The notes beneath the pieces are model-generated. The model was not told where the DNA came from. It made no database searches and was given only the letters and a program-made list of their open reading frames with translations. A stretch of 64,000 nucleotides of DNA from Fidelibacterota bacterium (lineage in GTDB: Bacteria > Pseudomonadota > Alphaproteobacteria > Rhodospirillales > Rhodospirillaceae). A program made the translations under genes and the position numbers. The first letter of the stretch is position 1, and the number at the start of each line of letters is the position of its first letter. Positions 7,769 to 16,709 of the stretch are shown in pieces. The DNA is taken from positions 62,001 to 126,000 of the forward strand of contig CANJPQ010000006.1 of assembly GCA_947476275.1 (NCBI GenBank), written 5' to 3'.

Positions 7769-8454
7769 CAGTCGAGGTCACGAAGCCGCACGTGGTACTG
7801 ACCGACATTGAGGGCACCACCACCCCCATCAGCTTCGTGAAAGAGACGCTGTTCCCCTTCGCCCGGGGGCGGATTGCGGACTATGTGCGCGCGCATCGCG
7901 CGGAGCTGTCTGTCGCGCAAATCGTTGCCGATGCGAGCGGGGGCACCGGCGACGTGGCGCAGGCAATCGCCGTCCTGCTTGCCTGGAGCGATGCGGACAC
8001 CAAGATCGCTCCCCTCAAAAGCCTGCAGGGCCTGATCTGGGAAGACGGCTACCGAGAAGGCCTATTGAAGGCGCCGGTCTTTCCGGACGCCGCGGCAGCG
8101 CTGCGGGCCTGGCATTCCGCGGGCATCAAGCTAGCGGTCTATTCCTCAGGCTCCGTGCTGGCCCAGAAGCGGCTGTTCACGTCTTCCGACCAGGGTAACT
8201 TAGCGACGCTGTTCAACGGTTTCTTCGATACGGCGATCGGCGCGAAGCGTGAGGCCGCGGCCTACGCCCGGATCGCGCGAGACCTCGCCGTCGCGCCCGG
8301 CGATATCCTGTTCCTGTCCGATGTGCCCGAAGAACTCGATGCCGCGACGTCAGCGGGGGTCCACACGCTGCACCTCGTCCGCCCCGGCGAGGGTGCGCAG
8401 GCAACGACCCGCCATGCGCACGTCGCATCTTTCGCGGAGATTGCCTGGGCGTAG
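7765..8454 (+). CDS. mtnC: Enolase-phosphatase E1 (acireductone synthase)
   Basis: This HAD-superfamily enzyme enolises and dephosphorylates the mtnB product to acireductone, the mtnD substrate. The 229-residue sequence has HAD motif I as TDIEGTT (Asp14, Glu16), motif II AVYSSGSV, and the lysine/acidic motifs GAKREAAAY and ILFLSDVPEELDAA. The start at 7765 overlaps the mtnD stop as ATGA. Genes for the earlier steps (methylthioadenosine phosphorylase, methylthioribose-1-phosphate isomerase or methylthioribose kinase) are not in this window, so they must lie elsewhere if the pathway is complete. Confidence 0.93.
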   Translation: MTVEVTKPHVVLTDIEGTTTPISFVKETLFPFARGRIADYVRAHRAELSVAQIVADASGGTGDVAQAIAVLLAWSDADTKIAPLKSLQGLIWEDGYREGLLKAPVFPDAAAALRAWHSAGIKLAVYSSGSVLAQKRLFTSSDQGNLATLFNGFFDTAIGAKREAAAYARIARDLAVAPGDILFLSDVPEELDAATSAGVHTLHLVRPGEGAQATTRHAHVASFAEIAWA

Positions 8455-8455
8455 C

Positions 8456-8935
8456 CTAGTCCGCCCCGTGATGCTTGTGAGAACGCGGGGTCCGCGTCAG
8501 CAGATGGATGAGGAAGACAACCAGTCCGGCGAGGCCGACGAGCCAGTGTCCCCAGGACGTCAGTTCTCGCCAGAAGTCGCTGCCGATGTAGTAGAGCGCA
8601 AGCCCGGTCAGCGACAGCCACGCGGTGACGCCGAATAGCGTGCCGCCGCTGCCGCGGCGAACCACGGCATTCCAACTGCGCTTCACATGGCCGGGCCACA
8701 GCACGCCGAACAGCCACATGGCATAGAATGCGAACACCGCATGGCCGATGAGCACCCATTTCTCGCCCGGATGTGCGTTCTCGAAGCCGAACTGATCGGT
8801 CTGGCGGATGAAGTAGTGGAAGATGAGCCATACCGCGCCGGTCAGCCATACGCCGATGCTGACAACGTAGACGCTATAGCGACGGCGCTTGGTGAGATGG
8901 CCCACGCGGCCCTTGATGTCGGCCGCCGTGGTCAT
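8456..8935 (-). CDS. Four-helix membrane protein, cytochrome b-like (probable haem-binding)
   Basis: The 159-residue protein has four predicted membrane helices: about 22-45 (YVVSIGVWLTGAVWLIF), 60-82, 100-120 and 127-146. Histidines lie in or near the helices (LIFHYF, LIGHAVF, WGHWLVG, FLIHLL). This suggests a b-type cytochrome of the DUF4405/PepSY-like type that passes electrons across the inner membrane to a flavinylated partner. Its ATG overlaps the apbE stop by 4 bases. Divergent from apbE is an exported FMN-binding protein. The haem assignment is inference from histidine spacing and context. Confidence 0.72.
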   Translation of the reverse strand: MTTAADIKGRVGHLTKRRRYSVYVVSIGVWLTGAVWLIFHYFIRQTDQFGFENAHPGEKWVLIGHAVFAFYAMWLFGVLWPGHVKRSWNAVVRRGSGGTLFGVTAWLSLTGLALYYIGSDFWRELTSWGHWLVGLAGLVVFLIHLLTRTPRSHKHHGAD

Positions 8936-9813
8936 GGCTCACCGCCCAGCGTGCGCCAGCCGCCCCGGCCCGCATTGAGATAGGCGACCGCGCCGAATTG
9001 ACGCAACACCGCGTCGCTGCGCGATCCCAGCGCCAGCACGACTTTCGTCAGCGCATCCGCATCGAGACAATTGGGGGCGATCACGGAGACGAAACTCCGT
9101 GTGCCCATGGCGCGGCGATGGCGCGTGTCCACATGCGGACCAACAATCTGCGTCCCCTGTCTCTTGCGGCTCTCGCGTCCGCTGCTGCTGGCAATGCTGC
9201 CATTCTCGATCTCCACGACTGGCACCATGCCGTCCGTCGGCGCCACCCGCAACAACACGCGTTCTGCGCGGGGGCCGACGATCCTGAGGTCTCCGCCCGC
9301 ATTGACGCAACACTGGACTTTAGGGTTGAGCGCCATCCGGGCAATTGCGCGGTCTACCGCATAGCCTTTCGCGATCCCGCCCAAGTCGATCCACAGCGGC
9401 CGATGAAACCTGACTTTGTCGGGCAGGATCAATTCAATATCGCGCCAGCTGGCGCGCGGCGCGGGTTTTGGTGCATCTGGCGGCGCCGGCAGGAAACCCC
9501 AGGACACGAGCCGCCCGCCGATGGTGGGATCGAAGGCGCCATCCGAGGCCGCCGCCATCTCAACCGCCCGGGCCAGCACCGTAAAAGTATCCGAATGTAT
9601 CCTGACCGCGCGCGTCGCGGCGGTGCGGTTGAGCCGGCTAACCTCGCTTTTCGCTTCATGGAAGCTCATCAACGCATGGATATGCGCTACTTCCGCGAAA
9701 CCTGCGTCGATCGCCCGATTGGCGCGCACCTCCGGCAGGCTGTCGACCCGAATCGACACCAATGTCCCCAAAATCGGACGGGCGCGTTCGACAGGTAAAT
9801 GAGCGGCAGGCAT
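8932..9813 (-). CDS. apbE: FAD:protein FMN transferase
   Basis: ApbE enzymes covalently attach FMN from FAD to a Thr/Ser of target proteins, usually outside the cytoplasm. The sequence has the family opening RPILGTLVSIRV, AFDPTIGGRLVSWGF, the binding segment WIDLGGIAKGYAVDRA, NAGGDLRI, and the metal-site region LDADALTKVVLALG. The ATG at 9813 gives 293 residues; a GTG at 9867 is also possible, and neither has a convincing ribosome-binding site. It overlaps the cytochrome-b-like gene downstream and is divergent from an FMN_bind protein with a flavinylation motif, its probable substrate. Confidence 0.88.
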   Translation of the reverse strand: MPAAHLPVERARPILGTLVSIRVDSLPEVRANRAIDAGFAEVAHIHALMSFHEAKSEVSRLNRTAATRAVRIHSDTFTVLARAVEMAAASDGAFDPTIGGRLVSWGFLPAPPDAPKPAPRASWRDIELILPDKVRFHRPLWIDLGGIAKGYAVDRAIARMALNPKVQCCVNAGGDLRIVGPRAERVLLRVAPTDGMVPVVEIENGSIASSSGRESRKRQGTQIVGPHVDTRHRRAMGTRSFVSVIAPNCLDADALTKVVLALGSRSDAVLRQFGAVAYLNAGRGGWRTLGGEP

Positions 9814-9978
9814 GAACAAATGACTGCCATGATTCTGGCCAAAAGGCAGAGGGAAATCGCAGCGCACTGACCACTTGTTGAAAGCAGCCAGGTTGACGAT
9901 TGACCCGCCGCGACGGACCCTATATCCGCCCTGGCGCGACTGACTTAATCTCTGATTTTACCTCGGGGGATTCCACTC

Positions 9979-10497
9979 ATGCGTTCGCAGATGCTTCTGG
10001 TACCCGCCGCTCTCGTGCTGGCGAGCGCGCCAGCCATCGGCTTGGATTTCCAGACGCTGGAGGCCGGCCAGAAAGCGCTGTTCCCGAACGCGACATTCAT
10101 TCCACTGGGCTTCACCTTGTCCGAGGATCAGATGGAGAAGCTGAAGACCGACTACGAGGTGCCGGTGATGCACCGCGAGGTCAAAGCGTGGAAGGTCTCC
10201 ACCGGCGGCTGGCTGTTCCTTGATCAGGTTTACGGCTTGAACGACACCATCTCGTACCTGGTCGGTATAGATGACAAGGGCGTGGTGATCGGCACCGAAG
10301 TATTGGTGTGCGTGGAAGGCTTCTGCGACATAGCCACGCCGGAATGGCGCCGCGAGTTCCTCGGCAAGAAGGAAGGCAAGTGGGTGCCGAAGACCGAGAT
10401 CAAGAACATCTCCGGGTCGACCCTGTCGGCCATGCATATGGCGGAAGGCGTGAAGAAGACCCTGGCGATCCACGCCAAATTCATGCCCAAGAAGTAA
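9979..10497 (+). CDS. Exported FMN-binding domain protein, probable ApbE substrate
   Basis: This 172-residue protein has a Sec signal peptide (MRSQMLLVPAALVLASAPAIG) followed by an FMN_bind domain. The sequence ISGSTLSA (144-151) fits the flavinylation motif usually written S-G-A-T-x-S, with Thr148 as the expected FMN attachment site and Ser at the usual Ala position. The divergent apbE and cytochrome-b-like genes form the rest of an envelope electron-transfer module. A strong ribosome-binding site (GGGGGA) lies upstream of the ATG. Two cysteines (Cys111 and Cys116) could form a periplasmic disulfide. The terminal electron acceptor is unknown. Confidence 0.83.
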   Translation: MRSQMLLVPAALVLASAPAIGLDFQTLEAGQKALFPNATFIPLGFTLSEDQMEKLKTDYEVPVMHREVKAWKVSTGGWLFLDQVYGLNDTISYLVGIDDKGVVIGTEVLVCVEGFCDIATPEWRREFLGKKEGKWVPKTEIKNISGSTLSAMHMAEGVKKTLAIHAKFMPKK

Positions 10498-10573
10498 GCG
10501 GCCTCACGCGCCGCATCGGAGCCATGCGCACGAAAGGGTTGCGCTAGGCCAAAGGCTCGGACAACGATGGCGG

Positions 10574-11455
10574 ATGCCAAACACTCCGCCATCCGGTCCG
10601 ACGTCCCACAGCTATTTCTCCCAGCGCCTGCGACTCCATTACGTCGACTGGGGAAATCCGAGTGCGCCGCCGTTGCTATTGGTGCACGGCGGTCGCGACC
10701 ATTGCCGCAACTGGGATTGGGTCGCCCAAGCCCTGCGCGACCAGTACCACCTTATCGCCGTAGATTTGCGCGGACACGGCGATTCCGCGTGGGCCTTGGG
10801 ATCGAGCTATCCGCTCTCAGACTTCGTCTACGACATTGAGCAACTGATCCGTCAGAAGCACCTGGCTCCCGTCACCATCATGGCGCACTCCATGGGCGGC
10901 GCGATCAGCCTGTTGTACGCGGGCGCGTTCCCGGAAACGGTCGCGAAGCTGATCGCCATCGAGGGGCTGATCTGGTCGATTGAAGACCTGAAGAAGTACG
11001 AAGCCTCACCCGCGGCTAAGCGTATCGGCGGGTGGGTGGAGCAACTGCACAAGCTGTCCTCGCGCCTGCCGCGCCGTTACGAGAACATCGAAAGCGCCAC
11101 CGCGCGCATGCAGGAAGAAAACCTCCGCCTGACCCCGGAGCAAGCGCACCATCTGACCGTGCACGGACTGATCCAGAACGAGGACGGTACTTTCAGCTGG
11201 AAGTTCGACAACTACATGCGCGCCCGCGCGCCGTTCGCACCCAACAGCGCAGACGTGAGGGAACTCGCCGGCCGCGTCGCCTGCCCCACGCTTCTGGTGG
11301 GCGGCGATCAGAGCTTCGTGCCCGACCCCGCCAAGACCGGTGCGCTCGCGCTGTTTCCCAATGCCAAGAACGTGATCATCCCCGGTGCGGGTCACTGGGT
11401 GCATCACGACAAATTGGCGGAATTCCTCGCGGTCGTCCGCGACTTCCTCAAATAG
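10574..11455 (+). CDS. Alpha/beta hydrolase
   Basis: This is a 293-residue alpha/beta-hydrolase. The oxyanion loop is LLLVHGGRDHCRNW. The core has AVDLRGHGDS, the nucleophile elbow MAHSMGGA with the catalytic Ser, a late acid in LLVGGDQSFV, and the catalytic His in IIPGAGHWVHHD. The family covers esterases, C-C hydrolases and epoxide or dehalogenating enzymes; nothing here fixes the substrate. No signal peptide, so cytoplasmic. The start at 10574 follows 76 bases after the FMN_bind gene. It is probably the first gene of a run with the VOC protein, a second hydrolase and a transporter. Confidence 0.85.
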   Translation: MPNTPPSGPTSHSYFSQRLRLHYVDWGNPSAPPLLLVHGGRDHCRNWDWVAQALRDQYHLIAVDLRGHGDSAWALGSSYPLSDFVYDIEQLIRQKHLAPVTIMAHSMGGAISLLYAGAFPETVAKLIAIEGLIWSIEDLKKYEASPAAKRIGGWVEQLHKLSSRLPRRYENIESATARMQEENLRLTPEQAHHLTVHGLIQNEDGTFSWKFDNYMRARAPFAPNSADVRELAGRVACPTLLVGGDQSFVPDPAKTGALALFPNAKNVIIPGAGHWVHHDKLAEFLAVVRDFLK

Positions 11456-11536
11456 TGACATTTCGGTCGATTTGACGGCGCACCTGCGCGCGGGTCTTGG
11501 CTACACTTCCGCCGGGCCATCGCGGAGGGACAGTCG

Positions 11537-11926
11537 TTGCGCGGCCGCTTGATGCATCTCTGCTTGAACGTGACCGACATGGATCGTGCCGTGGCGTTCT
11601 ATTGCGGCCTGCTCGGTATGACTGTGCAGGCGGACCGTTCCGGCCAGCGGCCCGGACGTCGCAATCTGTTTCTCGGCTACGGACCGGAAGCAGAGGCGTC
11701 ACTTCTCGAATTGTGCAGCGAAGCTGACGGGCGTCGCTACGACAAGGGCAACGCCTACCAACATCTCGCGATTGCCGTCGACGACGTGGTGAAAGTCTGC
11801 GCCAATCTCGCAGCCGCCGATATCGAGATCGTACGGCCGGCCAAGACGGCGATGTCCGGCGCCCAGATCGCCATGGTGCGCGATCCGGACGGTTACTTGC
11901 TTGAGCTGATCCAGCCCGCGCCATGA
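11537..11926 (+). CDS. Glyoxalase/VOC-superfamily protein, TTG start
   Basis: This 129-residue single VOC (vicinal oxygen chelate) module resembles lactoylglutathione lyase. It opens LMHLCLNVTDMDRAVAFYCGLLGM and ends AMVRDPDGYLLELIQ, the usual metal/Glu strand. His, Glu and His/Glu ligands are placed at MHLCL, SLLELC and YQHLAIAV. A strong GGAGGGA (11524-11530) stands 6 bases before the TTG at 11537 but 21 bases before the first ATG at 11552, so TTG is the likely start. Its stop overlaps the next gene's ATG. VOC enzymes include dioxygenases, isomerases and glyoxalases; the reaction is undetermined. Confidence 0.82.
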   Translation: MRGRLMHLCLNVTDMDRAVAFYCGLLGMTVQADRSGQRPGRRNLFLGYGPEAEASLLELCSEADGRRYDKGNAYQHLAIAVDDVVKVCANLAAADIEIVRPAKTAMSGAQIAMVRDPDGYLLELIQPAP

Positions 11927-12744
11927 TCCTGAACGCCGCGTTCTTTGAGCACGACGGCTTGCGCTTTCGGACGTTCGCAGCCGGCAGCGGCGCGCCTATC
12001 GTGTTCCTCCACGGCGGCGGGTCGCGCGCGAGCAACTTCCGTCGGATGATGGAGATCCTGGCGCAACGCTTTCATGTCATCGCCTTCGACCTGCGCGGCT
12101 TCGGCGAAACCGGTGCAGACCCAGGGCGGCCGATCACGCATCAGACCTGGGCCGAGGATGTCGGCGCCGTGGTTGATCACTTCGGTATCGCAAGGGCCAA
12201 CTTGGTGGGCTGGTCCCTGGGCGCGACGGTCGCGTTGAACTTCGCCAGCCAATTCCCGGCCCGCGTCGACCGCATCGCGCTGCTGGGCGCGCCGCATCCG
12301 GACCGTCCGACAAACCGCGCGCTGTTCGAGAAGCGCCTGAGCATCATCGCCAATGGCGGCACCGCGGCGGACGTGGTCGCCGCGACCTTCGCCGGTATTG
12401 CGCAGGCCCTCAGCCCTTGGGTGCTGGAACACCGGCCCGAGGCCCTGGAGCAGGTGCGTCAGGAACATCTCTCCCACGATGTCGCCTTGGCAGCGAAGGT
12501 CGTGGACGGTTACGCGACCCGGCCAGACCTGAACGCACTGCTGCCGAAAGTGCAGTGCCCGGTGACCCTGATCGTCGGCGACGCCGACCGCACCTGCGAC
12601 CTTGCCGGCTCCCAGGAACTGCAGCGTCGGCTATCGCATGCGACGATCGAGATCGCGCCGGATTGCGGCCACTACTACGGCGTTGAGCAACCCGATACTG
12701 TGGCGCGCCTCATTGCCGAGGCCTTCGGAGAACCTCATGTCTGA
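11923..12744 (+). CDS. Alpha/beta hydrolase
   Basis: A 273-residue alpha/beta-hydrolase with the oxyanion loop IVFLHGGGSRASNF, AFDLRGFGETG, nucleophile elbow VGWSLGATVA, and acid and His in TLIVGDADRTCDL and PDCGHYYGVE. The ATG overlaps the VOC gene's stop (ATGA), and its 3' end overlaps the transporter gene by 8 bases, so the three are one operon. It is not closely similar to the hydrolase at 10574. Cytoplasmic. Substrate unknown; a lactone, ester or C-C bond near the product of the VOC enzyme is possible (inference). Confidence 0.85.
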   Translation: MILNAAFFEHDGLRFRTFAAGSGAPIVFLHGGGSRASNFRRMMEILAQRFHVIAFDLRGFGETGADPGRPITHQTWAEDVGAVVDHFGIARANLVGWSLGATVALNFASQFPARVDRIALLGAPHPDRPTNRALFEKRLSIIANGGTAADVVAATFAGIAQALSPWVLEHRPEALEQVRQEHLSHDVALAAKVVDGYATRPDLNALLPKVQCPVTLIVGDADRTCDLAGSQELQRRLSHATIEIAPDCGHYYGVEQPDTVARLIAEAFGEPHV

Positions 12745-14113
12745 GCGCCCCGCCGCCGCCACGCTGCCGACACGGCTGTGCCTGGGCTTTGGCGTCGGCA
12801 CCGTGGGCGCGTCGATCCTCACCAACACCATCGCGGTCTACTTCCCGACCTTCATGGTCACCGTGCTGGGCCAATCGGCCGCCCTTGCCGGCGGCCTGGT
12901 GATGTTCTCAAAGATCTACGACATCTTCGCTGACGTCTTCATTGGCGCCATGAGCGACCGCACCAAGTCCCGGTGGGGACGCCGGCGGCCCTATCTCTTC
13001 GTCGGCGCCTTCAGCTCCGCCTTGTCGCTGCTCTTGGTATTTTGGGCGCACGGCATGGAAGGCACCGTGCTTGTCGGCTACATGGCCTTCGCGCTGGTGT
13101 TCTATTCGACGGCCTATTCGCTGTTCAATGTGCCGTACTTCGCCATGCCGGGCGAAATGACAGACAGTTATCACGAGCGCTTGCGCCTGATGTCGTTCCG
13201 CACCGCTTTCGTCGGCATCGGCCAGCTTGTCAGCCTCGCCCTCACGGCGTGGCTCATCAAGGTCGGTGGTGGCGGCTCGGACGGCTTTCACCTGATGGGT
13301 GGCGTCGTCGCTGTGATCGCCCTGGGCACGATGTTGCTCTGCTTCTTCGGCACGGCCAGCGCAAAGCGCGTGGAGGCGAGCACGGCCAAGCACACCTTCA
13401 CCACGCGCGACATCACGACCATCTTCACCAACCGCCCCCTGATCCTTCTGATGGGCGCGAAGCTGACGCAGTACCTCGCCTTCGGCATGGTCCAGCCGGC
13501 GAACCTGCTGTTCATGCTGAATGTGCTGCATCTCGGCTATTCCGGTCAGATCGGCTTGGCGATCGCGCAAAACGTCGCGGTGTTTGGATCGCAGCCGATC
13601 TGGGCGCGCATGGGAAGGAAGTTCGGCAAGCGGAATTGCTACATCCTGGGGGTCATGATCATGGCCTGCGCCGGCTTGAGTTGGCTTTTGGCCGAACCCG
13701 GTCTGCCCATGTGGCAGGTCTGGCTGCGCGGCGTAGTTATCGGCTTCGGATCCGGCGGGTCCCTGCTCATGTCGGCGTCCATGCTCCCAGATGCGATGCA
13801 ATACGACTATTTGCGCACCGGCCAACGGCGCGAGGGCATCTTCTCAAGCTTCTACGCGATCGTGGAAAAAGGCGGCTTCGCAATCAGCGTCGGCACAACC
13901 GGCTTCCTGCTCGCCGCAGCGGGCTACGTATCGACGGTGGAGGGAAACCTCGTGCAGCAGTCGGAATCGACCATACGGGCGCTATACTTCCTGGTCGGCG
14001 TGTTCCCCGCCGTCATGTTCGTCGCCGGCGTGGTGCTGATCCTGTTCTACAACCTGGACCAGGAGAAGCTGCAGCGCATGGCTGCAGAACGTCAAGCAAC
14101 CGAGGGCGCGTGA
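12737..14113 (+). CDS. MFS transporter, GPH (glycoside-pentoside-hexuronide:cation symporter) type
   Basis: This 458-residue polytopic protein has about 12 hydrophobic segments. The loop-2 sequence SDRTKSRWGRRRPYLF is diagnostic of the GPH/MelB family, and the PYFAMPGEMTDSYHER region is also typical. Family members import sugars, glycosides or related compounds with Na+ or H+. The ATG at 12737 overlaps the hydrolase gene by 8 bases; the open frame back to 12602 is a shadow. It ends within the convergent ThDP-enzyme gene (22-base overlap of 3' ends). With two hydrolases and a VOC protein it suggests uptake and breakdown of a glycoside-like molecule. Confidence 0.85.
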   Translation: MSERPAAATLPTRLCLGFGVGTVGASILTNTIAVYFPTFMVTVLGQSAALAGGLVMFSKIYDIFADVFIGAMSDRTKSRWGRRRPYLFVGAFSSALSLLLVFWAHGMEGTVLVGYMAFALVFYSTAYSLFNVPYFAMPGEMTDSYHERLRLMSFRTAFVGIGQLVSLALTAWLIKVGGGGSDGFHLMGGVVAVIALGTMLLCFFGTASAKRVEASTAKHTFTTRDITTIFTNRPLILLMGAKLTQYLAFGMVQPANLLFMLNVLHLGYSGQIGLAIAQNVAVFGSQPIWARMGRKFGKRNCYILGVMIMACAGLSWLLAEPGLPMWQVWLRGVVIGFGSGGSLLMSASMLPDAMQYDYLRTGQRREGIFSSFYAIVEKGGFAISVGTTGFLLAAAGYVSTVEGNLVQQSESTIRALYFLVGVFPAVMFVAGVVLILFYNLDQEKLQRMAAERQATEGA

Positions 14114-15834
14114 CGCGCTTTCAGGCTCACCTGTAGGTCCTCGAACGTCACCATCTGCAGGCGCGGATCCTTCTTGCGCTCGATGCCGGCATCGGGATCG
14201 GTGATGACGTTCAGCACCGTGCTCTGATCCGCCGCGAAAGCGCGCTGCAGCGCCGGGCGCAACTCGTCCTCGCGCACCACCTTCTCGCCGCGACATCCGA
14301 ACACGTCACCCATGAGGTGATAGTCGCAAAAGCCGAGCTCGCAGTTCACCGTCATGCCACGGCTATTGAGTTGCGCATTCTTCTCCGTGCCCCAAGCACC
14401 GTCGTTCGCCACGATGCAGATCACCTTCAGTCCGGCCAACACGAATGAATTGAGTTCTGCCGGATAGAAGCCGAAGGCGCCGTCACCGGTCACGAGCACC
14501 ACCGTGCGCGTAGGCTTACCGGTCTCCTGGGACTCTTCCCGTGCGGCGGCCGCACCACCGAGCGCCAGCGGCGTGCCCACCCCCATCGAGCCGAGAGGAT
14601 AGTGATCCATGTAGCTGCGCGGACGGTGCACCCGCAGGATCGACGACATCCAATTGTAAATATCGGCGCCATCGACCACGAGGATGGCATCCTCCGGCAT
14701 CAAGTCCTTCAATTCCGCGCCGATGCGCAAGGGATGGAGCGGTCCATCCGCTTTGGCGGTCGAGAGTTCGGCGATGCGCTCTGCGCGCCCGGCCGTCGCC
14801 GCATTGACCCACGCCGACGATGTCTTCGGCGCTTTCGCCGCCACCAAGGCTTGATGAAGCTTCGTCAGCGACGCTGCGGCGTCACCCGCGAGGCCGAGAT
14901 CCACCGGGCGGTTGCGGCCCAGCTCCTCCGCTGCGATGTCGATCTGAATAAACGTCGCGTCTTTGTTGAAGCGCGGCGGCATACCGAAGCCGATGCGCTG
15001 GGTGAGACGCATGCCGGCCACCACCACAACGTCCGCGTCCTTTGCCGCGACTTGCGCGAAGGCCCACGGGAAACCGTGCACCATATCTTCCGCCACAAGA
15101 CCGCGGCCGAGCGCGTGGCCGAAGACCGGGATACCGAAATCATTCGCCAACGCCTGGAGCGGTGCGGCGGCGCCCGACAGAGCCGCACCGCTGCCGGTGA
15201 GGATCAGCGGGCGTTGCGCCTTTGCGAGAAGCGCCGCCGCCTCGGCGATCCCCGCGCTCGAAGCTTCGGCCGGCTTCGCCAATGTCGGCGCAAGGGCTGT
15301 GACCTTGGACGGATCGACCTGCGCGGCCTCCTGGCTTTGGGTGATTCCGAGCACGGCAACGCCGGGCCTGCCCGACGTCGCGGCACGAATCGCCGCGTTC
15401 AGGTATTCCTCGATCCGATCGGCCGCAGGGACAGCCTTCGCCCATTTGACGAATGGTTTGATCATATCGAGGCCGTCGTTGGTTTCCTCATCGCCGGACT
15501 CAGCAACTTGAGCCGCGGTCAACCCGACCAACAGCACCACCGGGGAACACGCCAACTGCGCCGTGCGGACACCGCCGAGCACGTTCGGCATACCCTGGTA
15601 GCCGACGATCATCGCAACGCCGACTTTGCCGGACACGCGCGCATAGCCGTCCGCCGCCGCGACCGTGGCAGTCTCGTTGCGGCTGGAGACGATGTTAAAG
15701 CCGTCGTCGTGCATCGCGTACAGCACCTGCGCATGCGCCACGCCCGCCAAACTGAACGCGGTGTTGATGCCATGGGCTTTCAACACGCGGCTGACGACCT
15801 GGCCGCCGGTCAGGAGGTTTGTGGAATGCGACAT
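14092..15834 (-). CDS. Thiamine diphosphate-dependent lyase/decarboxylase (acetolactate synthase-like)
   Basis: The 580-residue protein has the three-domain plan of acetolactate synthase, oxalyl-CoA decarboxylase and 2-hydroxyacyl-CoA lyase. The N-terminal domain holds the catalytic glutamate in SSRNETATVAAADGYAR (Glu54). The C-terminal domain holds the ThDP/Mg motif GDG at 450-452 and Asn477 in IVANDGAWG. It could decarboxylate a 2-keto acid or cleave a 2-hydroxyacyl compound; sequence alone does not decide. It is the last gene of an operon with a PhyH dioxygenase 10 bases upstream and an amidohydrolase. A good GAAGGG ribosome-binding site precedes the ATG. That pairing suggests hydroxylation followed by C-C cleavage (inference). 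Confidence 0.85.
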   Translation of the reverse strand: MSHSTNLLTGGQVVSRVLKAHGINTAFSLAGVAHAQVLYAMHDDGFNIVSSRNETATVAAADGYARVSGKVGVAMIVGYQGMPNVLGGVRTAQLACSPVVLLVGLTAAQVAESGDEETNDGLDMIKPFVKWAKAVPAADRIEEYLNAAIRAATSGRPGVAVLGITQSQEAAQVDPSKVTALAPTLAKPAEASSAGIAEAAALLAKAQRPLILTGSGAALSGAAAPLQALANDFGIPVFGHALGRGLVAEDMVHGFPWAFAQVAAKDADVVVVAGMRLTQRIGFGMPPRFNKDATFIQIDIAAEELGRNRPVDLGLAGDAAASLTKLHQALVAAKAPKTSSAWVNAATAGRAERIAELSTAKADGPLHPLRIGAELKDLMPEDAILVVDGADIYNWMSSILRVHRPRSYMDHYPLGSMGVGTPLALGGAAAAREESQETGKPTRTVVLVTGDGAFGFYPAELNSFVLAGLKVICIVANDGAWGTEKNAQLNSRGMTVNCELGFCDYHLMGDVFGCRGEKVVREDELRPALQRAFAADQSTVLNVITDPDAGIERKKDPRLQMVTFEDLQVSLKARHAPSVA

Positions 15835-15844
15835 ATGAAACCCT

Positions 15845-16687
15845 TCAGCGCGCCGGTTCAGCCCAGCGGTGGGTGGAAAGTCCGGCGATCAACTCCGGCC
15901 CGGCATCACCCAGCATCTTGGGCGACGGCAGTTCAGCGGGGCCCGAATTGCGCGGCTTCAGGAACGGCTTGGCTTCGGCCGGCGCGTTGGCAACATTCTG
16001 CACATCCCATTCCTCGACCTGGCCCGTGCAGCGCGCCCAGGCAGGACGGTAGGCGTATTCCAGCATGGCGCGACGGCGCGTGCCGGTGTTGGGATGCGTG
16101 CCGTGAAACGCGCGGACATTGAAGGCGATCGCGCTGCCGGCTTCCAGGCACACGGTCACCATATCCGGGTGATTGTCGAAGCGCAGATAGGGATCGCTCG
16201 CCTGGTGCAATGACAGATGCGAGCGCGGCAGGATGGTGAACGGGGCGCAGTCCGCCGTCAGATCGTCGAGATAGATCAGGACGCGTATGGTCGCTGGCGA
16301 GCTTTCGTTCCACCCCTTCATCTTCGAGCCGTAAGGCTGGTAGTCGGAATGCAGCTGCAGGCCGGGCACGCCCGGGCCGCTGCAGACGTAGTGGCCAAGC
16401 ATGAACACCAACTCATCGCCCATGGCCTGGTTCAGGAACGCGATCATCGGTGGATGACCGATCAGCTTTGCGAACGTGCGGCTGTGCCATTGCGGCGGCA
16501 TACGTGCGAAGGTCTGTTCGTCGCTGTAGGGCGCCTTGTCCATCGGCAGATCGGCGCACTCCGCCTTGATCTGCGCGATGGTGGCTGCATCGATCAGGTT
16601 CGGCAGAACGACATAGCCTTCGATCTCGAGATGCTTGAGCCGTTCTGCATCGGACATGGCGCGCCAATCCGTGCGCACAACGTTCAT
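15845..16687 (-). CDS. PhyH (phytanoyl-CoA dioxygenase) family Fe(II)/2-oxoglutarate oxygenase
   Basis: This 280-residue PhyH-type oxygenase uses Fe(II) and 2-oxoglutarate to hydroxylate a substrate. The facial triad is visible: His113 and Asp115 in LHSDYQPYG, and distal His195 in RAFHGTHPN. An arginine cluster after it (TGTRRRA) can bind 2-oxoglutarate. The ATG at 16687 follows the amidohydrolase stop by 22 bases. The frame runs open to 16858 only as a shadow of that gene. A paralogue at 23271-24107 shares HSDYQP and the FHG site. The ThDP enzyme follows 10 bases downstream. Confidence 0.86.
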   Translation of the reverse strand: MNVVRTDWRAMSDAERLKHLEIEGYVVLPNLIDAATIAQIKAECADLPMDKAPYSDEQTFARMPPQWHSRTFAKLIGHPPMIAFLNQAMGDELVFMLGHYVCSGPGVPGLQLHSDYQPYGSKMKGWNESSPATIRVLIYLDDLTADCAPFTILPRSHLSLHQASDPYLRFDNHPDMVTVCLEAGSAIAFNVRAFHGTHPNTGTRRRAMLEYAYRPAWARCTGQVEEWDVQNVANAPAEAKPFLKPRNSGPAELPSPKMLGDAGPELIAGLSTHRWAEPAR

Positions 16688-16709
16688 CGGTCCACGGGCC
16701 GTTGCGCCG

